Shown here piece after piece: positions 1 through 5,937 of a stretch of 8,388 nucleotides of DNA. Location of the stretch: the NCBI GenBank assembly GCA_903928365.1, contig CAIYQV010000090.1:1-8388 (forward strand), written 5' to 3'. The notes under the pieces were generated by a model, which was not told the DNA's origin, made no database searches, and was given only the letters and a program-made list of their open reading frames with translations. This stretch comes from an uncultured Flavobacteriia bacterium. GTDB taxonomy: Bacteria > Bacteroidota > Bacteroidia > Flavobacteriales_D > Crocinitomicaceae. Position numbers and translations under genes: made by a program. Within the stretch, counting starts at the first letter, position 1, and the number at the start of each line of letters is the position of its first letter.

Positions 1-164
1 AACCGAATTTCTACTATGTCATAAGGTGATTGTCCGCCTGGCAAAGCAATATTCGCCAGCCAATCATATACCTCTAGTTTATTACATCCGCCAGAACTAC
101 AGGTTCCATTGTTTTTACAGCCTTTCGGTGTACCACCGTTACTGCTGCAAGAGGAACATCCCAT
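1..164 (-). CDS. ricT: RicT/PSP1-family protein, N-terminal part (runs off left edge)
   Basis: The visible 54 residues begin MGCSSCSS and carry five cysteines (C3, C6, C16, C22, C27) in a Gly/Ser/Asn-rich stretch. They then read KLEVYDWLANI and PYDIVEIR, which I recognise as the opening of the Bacteroidota PSP1-domain (RicT/YaaT-like) proteins. In Bacillus, RicT works with RicA and RicF in an iron-sulfur complex that affects RNase Y-dependent mRNA processing and developmental phosphorelay. The role in Bacteroidota is not settled. The PSP1 domain itself lies mostly outside the window. The cysteine-rich leader fits metal or Fe-S binding, which is inference. I chose the ATG at 162-164 because family members start with MGCSSC; an in-frame ATG at 192-194 would add ten residues but lies upstream of a promoter-like element. 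holB lies upstream on the same strand, as in Bacillus, but an opposite-strand gene intervenes. Confidence 0.85.
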   Translation of the reverse strand, partial: MGCSSCSSNGGTPKGCKNNGTCSSGGCNKLEVYDWLANIALPGGQSPYDIVEIR

Positions 165-181
165 AGTTAATACATTTGGAA

Positions 182-189
182 CAAAAATA
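182..189 (-). promoter_or_regulatory. Candidate -7 element (TAnnTTTG) for the ricT-like gene
   Basis: On the minus strand these bases read TATTTTTG, an exact match to the Bacteroidota -7 consensus TAnnTTTG. They lie 18 bases upstream of the chosen ATG, so the 5' leader would be very short. No TTG is found at the usual 17-23 base spacing upstream, and the region is AT-rich, so a chance match is possible. If real, it excludes the in-frame ATG at 192-194 as the start. Confidence 0.3.
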
Positions 190-292
190 ATCATTCTCCG
201 CTTTTAAGAGTCTCTTTTTATGTGTGACCGAAAAATACCGCACTGCGCTCAAATGGAAGATTAAATGTATTACCTTTCCGAAAAACCTTTGA

Positions 293-793
293 ATGCTTAA
301 ATCCCTTCCGTTTTTTCTCCTAGCTGGATTGTTTTTATTTCAATCCTGTGGAAACAAAGATTCCCGAAAGTCTTTTTCTGATGTTGTAGAATACAATGAT
401 TACATTATCGATCAGGTAAATGAAGTAGATCAGCACTATTCGAACGCGCTCAACAACTCAACGAACGAAGAGGATGGTTTAAAAGCTTGTGATACTCTTT
501 TCGCCGTTTCAAATCGCGTGTTAGAACGTTTGCAAAACGTACAGCCTTACAAAAATGACAGCACACTGTGTGAATCAGCAAAGGGGTTTGTAAACCATTT
601 TTCAATGATTTCTAAACGTGAATTACCTCAATTTTTTGGGAGGATCTTCAATACCAATCGAACAGAAGCTGATCAGGCGGAAATAGACCAGAGAGCAGCC
701 TTTCTTGATCAGCATTATGAAGCGGAGATGAGCCACTTCAACCTTGTTCAGAAAGCATTGTCCACGAAATTTAATTTTCAGATCAACAAATGA
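293..793 (+). CDS. Small secreted lipoprotein of unknown function
   Basis: This 166-residue protein starts with a lipoprotein signal peptide: MLK, a hydrophobic stretch (residues 5-16), then FQSC with the lipidated cysteine at position 19. The mature part of about 148 residues is polar, looks helical and has no further membrane segment. Motifs such as VEYNDYIIDQVNEVDQHY and FLDQHYEAEMSHFNLVQKAL suggest a helical bundle. I do not recognise the family with certainty. The general shape recalls Leptospira/Bacteroidota surface lipoproteins of the LIC11966 type, but that is a weak memory-based guess. It does not look like the gliding lipoprotein GldH, which I recall near ricT in some relatives. The gene is divergent from the ricT-like gene and ends three bases before the end of holB on the other strand, with no clear terminator between them. 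Two other cysteines (in KACDT and TLCES) could form a disulfide in the periplasm. Confidence 0.8.
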   Translation: MLKSLPFFLLAGLFLFQSCGNKDSRKSFSDVVEYNDYIIDQVNEVDQHYSNALNNSTNEEDGLKACDTLFAVSNRVLERLQNVQPYKNDSTLCESAKGFVNHFSMISKRELPQFFGRIFNTNRTEADQAEIDQRAAFLDQHYEAEMSHFNLVQKALSTKFNFQINK

Positions 794-796
794 GTA

Positions 797-1912
797 TTAC
801 GCGTGATGGATAAACCTCATCACCTTAAAACATACGCTCGTAAAAAGAATCTTTGGATTGGCATTACGCTCCAGGTGGTAGTGTGCGTCGTTGAACGTTT
901 TGGTAAAATCAAAAATGTTGTTTCCTGTAATGAACTTTGAAAAATTCAGTAAAAAGGACTCTTCCTCATTCGAAACACGCGTCAACTGATCTTGCGTGTA
1001 ATTTTTTAGCAGACTTTGTCTGAACATATGCAAGGCATATTCCAGGAAAGATTTTTGACGTTCCCTGTTTATTGCTGCTGTATTTTCTGCCCAGTCCAAC
1101 ATTTGGATCACATCTTTTTTATAGCACACACGCATCAACTGAATGAACTGATCCCTCAGCTCTGCCTGATCTCCCTGCAGATCAAGTAATTCTTTAGCAA
1201 CCACAAGATCCCCCTCTGCCCGTGCCACCAAGGCTTCTAAATCAGTGTTTTTCACCCCTTTTTCGCGAAGAAAACCCCTGACATGATCTGCATCGATCCG
1301 TGGCATTCGCGTTGTTTGAGTTCGAGAAACAATCGTTGGTAGCATTTGCTCCTGCTGTTCTGCTAAAAGAATAAATACCGTGTCCTTTGTTGGTTCTTCC
1401 AGAATCTTCAACAATTTGTTTGCACAAGCAGCATTCATTTCTTCTGCTTTCCAAATGATCATCACCTTGTACCCGCCTTCAAAGGATTTTAAGCTGAGTT
1501 TTTTTAAAATTTCCTGACTTTCATCCGTGGAAATAATGGGTTTCCGTTCCTTTTCATCCGCACGTCGAACCCATTCATTCAATGAAAAATAGGGTGTTTC
1601 ATTCAGTTGTTCTCGCCAATCTTGGAGGAAAAGATCGGATGTCTTTCCCAACGACTGAACCACAGGAAAGGAAAAATGTAGGTCTGGATGTTGAAAATGC
1701 TTCACCTTCAAACAAGACGCGCAAACACCACAGCTATCTTGTTCTGTACGATTCTTACAAAATAAAAATTGCGTGTATGCCAACGCTAATGGTAATCCTC
1801 CATGACCGGACTTGCCCAAAAACAATTTTGCGTGACTCACGGTATCATTCATCACTTCGTTGCGCAGAACGTGTTTTTGTTCTTCTAGCCCGACTACATC
1901 ACTGAATTGCAT
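797..1912 (-). CDS. holB: DNA polymerase III subunit delta' (clamp loader)
   Basis: This 371-residue protein is the delta' subunit, the non-ATP-binding part of the clamp loader that places the beta clamp on DNA. Residues 1-200 form the AAA+-like region. The P-loop position reads GKSGHGGLPLA (33-43), with Gly-Leu where Lys-Thr/Ser would bind ATP, so it is degenerate as expected for delta'. A zinc-binding knuckle is formed by C52, C61, C64 and C67 (CGVCASC). The Walker B region reads KVMIIWKAEEM (149-159), followed by LLKILEEP (167-174), a clamp-loader signature. The sensor 1/arginine-finger motif, usually SRCQ, is SRTQ here (196-199). Residues 210-371 would form the lid and the C-terminal oligomerisation domain. 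Length is normal. The ATG at 1910-1912 gives MQFSDVVGLEEQKHVL, the expected N-terminus. The ricT-like gene lies downstream on the same strand beyond an opposite-strand lipoprotein gene. Confidence 0.93.
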   Translation of the reverse strand: MQFSDVVGLEEQKHVLRNEVMNDTVSHAKLFLGKSGHGGLPLALAYTQFLFCKNRTEQDSCGVCASCLKVKHFQHPDLHFSFPVVQSLGKTSDLFLQDWREQLNETPYFSLNEWVRRADEKERKPIISTDESQEILKKLSLKSFEGGYKVMIIWKAEEMNAACANKLLKILEEPTKDTVFILLAEQQEQMLPTIVSRTQTTRMPRIDADHVRGFLREKGVKNTDLEALVARAEGDLVVAKELLDLQGDQAELRDQFIQLMRVCYKKDVIQMLDWAENTAAINRERQKSFLEYALHMFRQSLLKNYTQDQLTRVSNEEESFLLNFSKFITGNNIFDFTKTFNDAHYHLERNANPKILFTSVCFKVMRFIHHA

Positions 1913-2007
1913 AGGCTAAAATTAGTTCATTTATGGAATTGTTTTTGTCACGCGCCGGGGGAAAAATGACATTTGTCGTATATTTAACCACGTTAAAACA
2001 AAAATCC

Positions 2008-2568
2008 ATGAAAAAACACTTCGTATTCTATTGCCTTATCCTTCTGGCATCCCTGCATAGCTATCCATTGCAGGCAAAAAGTAACATTTCCGCGGTTAAG
2101 GAAGCCCTAACAGTCAATGTCAGCGTTTCTTGTGATGGCAAAGGAGTATCGGGCGCCATGGTAAAACTTGTAACCAAGGTAGGCGGGATTACGATCGGTG
2201 CTGCCGCAACGGATGCATCAGGAAAGGCGTTAATCAGTGTCCCAACTTATGGAAAACAACTGGTAAGTATCCAGGTGACGCATGCGATGTATCGCGATGG
2301 CTCTCTTTCGGATCTTGTACTCGAAAATGGTTTAACTTATGCCGTGCCGGTAAAAAGCAGAACTCAATCAGCAGAAGTAGTTGCATCAAATTCTGCTGAA
2401 AAAGTGGCTAAAGCAGAAGATAAAACGGCTAAAAGCGAAGAAAAAGCATCGAATTACGAGCGAGAAGCAGAGCAACACGCTGCGGATAAAGAAAAAGCTG
2501 CGGCCTCTCAGGAACAGCTTAAAAAAGAAAGAGAAGAAGCAGAGCGAGCTGCCGCTGAAAAAAAATAA
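2008..2568 (+). CDS. Secreted charged coiled-coil protein, N-terminal part (frame broken at its end)
   Basis: The 186 residues read from the ATG at 2008 start with a clear Sec signal peptide (MKKHFVFYCLILLASLHSYP, probable cleavage after LQA at 23). Residues 34-115 look like a small beta-sandwich of the carboxypeptidase-regulatory/Ig type: GVSGAMVKLV, then TDASGKALISVPTYGK, the usual pattern of a variable insert followed by a conserved 'D..GKA.I.V' strand. From about residue 128 a Lys/Glu/Ala-rich coiled coil begins and runs into a TAA stop at 2566-2568. The coiled coil continues at once in the +1 frame (2558-3343), so this is probably the front of a single 444-residue protein. An upstream in-frame ATG at 1933 would add 25 residues that hide the signal peptide, so I prefer 2008. 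Export to the periplasm or surface is inferred from the signal peptide. The function is unknown; a TolA-like periplasmic spacer is one possibility. Confidence 0.75.
   Translation: MKKHFVFYCLILLASLHSYPLQAKSNISAVKEALTVNVSVSCDGKGVSGAMVKLVTKVGGITIGAAATDASGKALISVPTYGKQLVSIQVTHAMYRDGSLSDLVLENGLTYAVPVKSRTQSAEVVASNSAEKVAKAEDKTAKSEEKASNYEREAEQHAADKEKAAASQEQLKKEREEAERAAAEKK
2558..2568 (+). other. Frame-change site: run of eight A followed by TAAG
   Basis: Eight consecutive A residues (2558-2565) are followed by the TAA that ends the upstream frame. With seven A, the reading becomes GAA AAA AAT AAG TCA and the coiled coil runs on to 3343 without interruption. It is the longest A-run I see in this A-rich gene; the others are six or seven. 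The frame change can be placed between about 2545 and 2570 from the protein pattern, so the A-run is the natural site. The possible causes are a true indel mutation, a homopolymer sequencing error, transcriptional slippage (loss of one A or gain of two), or +1 ribosomal slippage on AAA before UAA. The sequence alone does not choose between them. Confidence 0.8.
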
Positions 2569-3343
2569 GTCAGCACAAGAAAAACAAACTGCGGCAGATC
2601 AGCAACGGTCCGCTGCTGAGAAGCAACAGGAGGAAGCAGAACGTTTGAAAAAGCAAGAATCAGAGCGCGTTGCGGAGGAAAGCAGAAAGCGCGAAGAAGA
2701 AACAAAACAGCGCAAAGAAGAAGCTGAAGCTCGTGAAAAAGCTTTAGAAAATGCGAAAGTTCAAAGTGCTAAGGAGCAAGAAGAAAAAGCCAAAAAAGAA
2801 GCTGAAGAAAAACAAAAAGAGCAACAAAAAGAAAAATCCGAAGCAGAGAAGAAGGCTAAAGAACAAGAAGAAAAAGCCAAAGATGCGCGAAGCGAAGCTG
2901 AAAAACGTGAAGATGAGGCAAGAGAAAAGGCAGAACGTGAAAAAGAAGCAAAAAAAGAAGAAGAGCGCAAAGAGGAGAAAGAACAAGAGGCTAAGCGTGA
3001 TGCAGAGAAAGACGAAAAACAAGCCGAACAAAAAGAAAAAGAGGCAGAGAAAGACCAAAAAGAAGCAGACAAGAAACAAGAAGTAGCTGATGAGAAAAAA
3101 GAAGCTGCCGAAGAGTTAAAAGAAACATTATCCGATCTGGATAAAGAGCAGGATAAAATCGATAAAGAGCGAAAAGAATTAAAAAAAGAGCAGAAGGACA
3201 TCGATGAAAAAATGAAAAAAGGCAAGAAAATCGATAAGCTGCAGAAAAAACAAGAGAAACTAAATAAAAAGAACGAAAAGCTTGACAAAGACCAGGACAA
3301 GCTTGATAAAAAACGAAAAAAGGCCATTAAAAAATCCAAATAA
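2558..3343 (+). CDS. Charged coiled-coil protein, C-terminal part (continues the gene starting at 2008, +1 frame)
   Basis: These 261 residues have no start codon of their own near the frame change; the only upstream ATG in this frame (2381) would begin inside the coiled coil of the other frame and give a Lys-rich shadow sequence. The content matches what precedes it: Lys, Glu, Ala, Gln and Arg repeat without proline or glycine breaks (for example EEAERLKKQESERVAEE), a long single helix or coiled coil. Near the end the pattern becomes Leu/Ile-Asp-Lys heptads (LNKKNEK, LDKDQDK, LDKKRKK), closing with a very basic KKAIKKSK tail. There is no membrane segment and no OmpA or TonB domain. The protein would probably lie in the periplasm, and the basic tail could contact acidic surfaces, both of which are inference. 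A terminator hairpin begins four bases after the stop codon. If the frame change is a real mutation, this part is not translated and the gene is a pseudogene. Confidence 0.6.
   Translation, partial: KKNKSAQEKQTAADQQRSAAEKQQEEAERLKKQESERVAEESRKREEETKQRKEEAEAREKALENAKVQSAKEQEEKAKKEAEEKQKEQQKEKSEAEKKAKEQEEKAKDARSEAEKREDEAREKAEREKEAKKEEERKEEKEQEAKRDAEKDEKQAEQKEKEAEKDQKEADKKQEVADEKKEAAEELKETLSDLDKEQDKIDKERKELKKEQKDIDEKMKKGKKIDKLQKKQEKLNKKNEKLDKDQDKLDKKRKKAIKKSK
2777..2881 (+). repeat. Exact 18-base direct repeat inside the coiled-coil gene
   Basis: The bases caagaagaaaaagccaaa occur at 2777-2794 and again at 2864-2881, 87 bases (29 codons) apart and in the same frame. Both encode QEEKAK. This fits growth of the coiled coil by internal duplication, although low-complexity Lys/Glu codons can also produce such matches by chance. 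Confidence 0.5.
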
Positions 3344-3346
3344 CTT

Positions 3347-3375
3347 GAAAGGCGGTTTTTCCGCTTTTTCTTTTT
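3347..3375 (+). terminator. Rho-independent terminator after the coiled-coil gene
   Basis: A hairpin with the core GCGG-TTTTT-CCGC (3352-3355 and 3361-3364) is extended by a G-T wobble and three A-T pairs, and is followed by a T-rich tract to 3375. It begins four bases after the stop codon at 3341-3343. The tract ends only four bases before the ATG of the transporter gene, so it would also separate or attenuate transcription into that gene. Confidence 0.7.
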
Positions 3376-3378
3376 ACC

Positions 3379-4287
3379 ATGAATTCAAAATTCAAATACC
3401 ACATCCTAATACACCTCATCATTTTTGTATGGGGCTTTACCGGTATATTGGGAAAACTGATTCATCTCGATGCTTACATCATCGTGTGGCACAGGGTGCT
3501 CATCGCTGTTAGCGGATTGGGTTTGTTTTTGTTCTTCACCAAACGAAGTCTTCGCACAGCATCGCGCATGGAACTTTTAAAACTATGTGGCACGGGTGTA
3601 GTGATTGCCTTACACTGGATGACGTTCTACAAGGCTATTGAACTATCAACTGCTTCCCTTGGAATCCTGTGCCTATCTACCACCACTCTTCACGTTACAT
3701 GGCTGGAACCGATCGTCATGAAACGCCGTTTTTCCATCTTTGAATTCTTAATGGGGCTGATTGTTATATACGGAATCTACTTCGTGTCTTCTGATTTTGG
3801 CGCGAAGGAAATCGAGGCATTAAAATACGGTTTGTTGTCTGCGCTGCTTGCCGCTACGTTCTCTGTGTTCAATGCGCGCATGTCTCAGGATGTACAGCCT
3901 TACAAAATGAGCTTTTATGAATTATCAAGTGCGCTTGTTTTCGTAACGATCTATATGCTGTTTGCGGGAAGAATGAATTCCGAATTGTTTGAAATGACCA
4001 CCTCAGATGTACTATGGCTCCTGTTTTTAGGAATAGTTTGCACATCAGTAGCCTTTTTTATCTCTATCGAAGTAGTCAAGCGACTTGGGGCGTTCACTTT
4101 TTCTTTGAGCGTAAATCTTGAACCTGTTTATACCATTTTACTTGCCATTTTTATCCTTCATGAGGATGAAGTGCTTGGCACTGATTTTTACCTCGGTTCT
4201 GGCCTTATCGTGCTGGTAATCGTTTTGAATGCCTTGTACAAGAACAGACTTGCCAAAAAAACAAAAGAATTAAAGCCCCTTTCCTGA
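3379..4287 (+). CDS. EamA/DMT-family transporter
   Basis: This 302-residue integral membrane protein has the usual DMT length and about ten hydrophobic helices, roughly at residues 8-26, 33-53, 66-84, 93-110, 119-137, 147-165, 179-196, 211-229, 236-260 and 270-287. They form two EamA repeats (about 8-136 and 148-286). The first helix reads IIFVWGFTGILGKL, and the last pair reads LEPVYTILLAIFILHE then GSGLIVLVIVLNALYKN, both typical of the family. Members of this superfamily export or exchange amino acids, nucleotides, sugars or other metabolites across the inner membrane. The substrate cannot be told from the sequence. The start at 3379 sits four bases after the T-tract of the preceding terminator, and no good promoter match was found in the short gap. 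The last 18 bases overlap the 3' end of the GH3 gene on the other strand. Confidence 0.92.
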   Translation: MNSKFKYHILIHLIIFVWGFTGILGKLIHLDAYIIVWHRVLIAVSGLGLFLFFTKRSLRTASRMELLKLCGTGVVIALHWMTFYKAIELSTASLGILCLSTTTLHVTWLEPIVMKRRFSIFEFLMGLIVIYGIYFVSSDFGAKEIEALKYGLLSALLAATFSVFNARMSQDVQPYKMSFYELSSALVFVTIYMLFAGRMNSELFEMTTSDVLWLLFLGIVCTSVAFFISIEVVKRLGAFTFSLSVNLEPVYTILLAIFILHEDEVLGTDFYLGSGLIVLVIVLNALYKNRLAKKTKELKPLS

Positions 4288-5793
4288 TAAAAAGGATTGC
4301 CATTTTTCTGTCTGTTGCGCATTCATGACCCTCGGAAATTTATTTTGAGAACCCGCCTTTCCGATGGACTCCATAAAATCATAAAAGGATTGAGCCGGAA
4401 GCACTTTTCCAACGGGTTGATTTAATGTGTGTTTTCTGACAGAAGCATAATCATCATTGATGCGGGATAGCTCGAGATCAATGGCATTCATCAGTTTTTC
4501 AGGCGCTACGTTATCAGATGTCCCAAAATACCATTGCTGGTACATTTTTTCCTGGTCTGCCACAATACAGAATTCAGAAACCGTACAGGACAGTTCTTCT
4601 GAAACTTTATCAATCGCCGAATGAATATTATCAAGCGAAAGATGTTCCCCCGCAAGACTTAAAAATTGTTTGATCCTGCCGGTAATCTTTATTTCTCTCT
4701 CTTCTATGTTAATAAATCGAACCAGATCTCCAATCATGTAGCGCCACAGACCGGCATTTGTACTAATTACCAAGGCATAATCAACGCCTTCCATTACTTC
4801 GCTTAGCGTATACGCTGTATGGGTGTCCTTCAGGTTGCCTTCATCATCAAAATGGTCACTGTTGAAGGGAACAAACTCATAAAAGATGCCCGTATTTAGT
4901 AATAACCGCATCCCTTCGTTTTGAACGGATTGCTGATAAGCAAAATATCCTTCACTTGCCAGATACGTGTCGAGCAGATGAACCGGTTTACCGAAGACTT
5001 TCTCCAACCGCGAAACATACGGTTTCATAAACACGCCTCCATGTACATACACCTCCAGATTGGGCCAGATGTCGTGTATGTTATTCAAGCTGTAACGCTC
5101 AACGATTTTTTCCATAAGCATGATACACCAACTAGGAACACCCATGATGATCCCAATATTCCAATCGGGCGCTTTTTCGACCATTTTTTCGAGCTTGGTA
5201 TTCCAGTCTTTGATGCCGGCAATCCTGTTTCCAGGTTTGGCAAAAGGCGTAACCACAAAGGAGGTATATTTTTTAAGAATCCCGCTAAGATCCCCTTCTA
5301 TATGCGTTTTTTTCCTTGTCAGTTTTGTGCAACCCCCTACCGCTAGCATGCTGGACGCAAAGAAGGTTTCAGGTAGGTCTAACTCATGAAGAATAGAAAT
5401 CTGCTTCAATCCTGTTTTCTGAAACGAACGGATCATTTCGTCTGTCACAGGAATACGTTTGCTGGGAGAACCTGTTGTGCCGGACGATAAGGCGTAATGT
5501 TTAATTCTTCCTGGCCAGGTATGATCTTTTTCCCCTGCGATTGTAAGCCTCAACCATTCCCTATAAAATTTATCGTAATCTGTAATCGGCACCTTTTGCT
5601 GATACATTTCAACTTCATCTTCTGACGTTCGGATCACTGAAAAAGCATGTTTCTGACCGAAGGACGTCCATTCGGCTTTCTCTAACAGTTGTTCCAGCGT
5701 CTTCAATTGATTGACATATTCTTTGCCTTTATTGAAATTCCGTTTGTAGGCAATCGCAGTCGTTTTCTTTATCAATTTTCCGATTATAGGCAT
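4270..5793 (-). CDS. GH3-family acyl-adenylating enzyme
   Basis: This 507-residue protein belongs to the GH3 family of the ANL superfamily. In plants these enzymes adenylate acyl acids such as jasmonate or indole-acetate and join them to amino acids; bacterial members are common in Bacteroidota and their substrates are mostly unknown. The nucleotide-binding motifs are intact: motif I SSGTTGSPSK (103-112), motif II YLASEGYF (277-284), motif III GDLVRF (355-360) with TGRIKQFLSLAGEHL (371-385). Near the C-terminus a lysine in KFPRVM (485-490) may be the mobile-domain lysine. Length fits the family, and there is no signal peptide, so it is cytoplasmic. The ATG at 5791-5793 gives MPIIGKLIKK and lies 18 bases from a good promoter match, so it is probably transcribed alone. 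An ATP-dependent acyl-acid ligase activity is well supported; the acid and the acceptor are not. Confidence 0.92.
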   Translation of the reverse strand: MPIIGKLIKKTTAIAYKRNFNKGKEYVNQLKTLEQLLEKAEWTSFGQKHAFSVIRTSEDEVEMYQQKVPITDYDKFYREWLRLTIAGEKDHTWPGRIKHYALSSGTTGSPSKRIPVTDEMIRSFQKTGLKQISILHELDLPETFFASSMLAVGGCTKLTRKKTHIEGDLSGILKKYTSFVVTPFAKPGNRIAGIKDWNTKLEKMVEKAPDWNIGIIMGVPSWCIMLMEKIVERYSLNNIHDIWPNLEVYVHGGVFMKPYVSRLEKVFGKPVHLLDTYLASEGYFAYQQSVQNEGMRLLLNTGIFYEFVPFNSDHFDDEGNLKDTHTAYTLSEVMEGVDYALVISTNAGLWRYMIGDLVRFINIEEREIKITGRIKQFLSLAGEHLSLDNIHSAIDKVSEELSCTVSEFCIVADQEKMYQQWYFGTSDNVAPEKLMNAIDLELSRINDDYASVRKHTLNQPVGKVLPAQSFYDFMESIGKAGSQNKFPRVMNAQQTEKWQSFLSGKGL

Positions 5794-5811
5794 AGGTCAA
5801 AATGAGTGATT

Positions 5812-5842
5812 CAAAGTTACAATTTAGTTAGTTCGTACCCAA
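5812..5842 (-). promoter_or_regulatory. Bacteroidota-type promoter of the GH3 gene (TTG-N20-TAnnTTTG)
   Basis: On the minus strand TTG (5842-5840) is followed after 20 bases by TAACTTTG (5819-5812), an exact match to the Bacteroidota -33/-7 pattern with spacing inside the known 17-23 range. Transcription would start near 5805 and give a leader of about a dozen bases before the ATG at 5793. It is the best promoter match in the window. Confidence 0.65.
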
Positions 5843-5901
5843 CGAAACTATTTGGTAATGAAAAAGAATCGTTAGGTTAAAATACAAAAAATGTTTATTA
5901 T

Positions 5902-5909
5902 TACATTTG
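5902..5909 (+). promoter_or_regulatory. Candidate -7 element of the universal stress protein gene
   Basis: TACATTTG matches the TAnnTTTG consensus exactly and ends 28 bases before the ATG at 5938. At 22 bases upstream there is TTA (5877-5879) where TTG would be expected, so the -33 element is imperfect. An ATG at 5930-5932 lies in another frame and opens only a short reading frame. Confidence 0.5.
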
Positions 5910-5937
5910 CATCCTGAAACCAGAAATAAATGCCTTT

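Noticed and set aside
165..194. In-frame upstream ATG at 192-194 for the ricT-like gene
   Set aside because: The family starts with MGCSSC at 164, and the upstream ATG lies ahead of the TAnnTTTG element, so it would not be transcribed from it.
271..278. TACCTTTC as a -7 element for the lipoprotein gene
   Set aside because: The last consensus base is wrong, no TTG is found at a suitable distance, and it is only 14 bases from the ATG.
803..823. Hairpin GTGATG...CATCAC at the junction of the lipoprotein and holB genes
   Set aside because: The stem is six pairs of mixed composition and neither side is followed by a T-tract, so it is not supported as a terminator; it also lies within the holB coding end.
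1933..2007. Upstream ATG at 1933 as start of the coiled-coil gene
   Set aside because: The 25 extra residues would place a charged, non-signal stretch before an obvious signal peptide that begins at 2008.
2558..2568. Classical -1 ribosomal frameshift at A-AAA-AAA
   Set aside because: A -1 shift leads to the third frame, a Lys-rich shadow, and not to the coiled-coil frame; only a net +1 (or -2) change restores the protein.
2508..3339. Long Phe/Leu/Ser-rich frames on the minus strand and a poly-Lys frame on the plus strand in the coiled-coil gene
   Set aside because: They are shadows of the purine-rich coiled-coil codons and have no family resemblance or start context.
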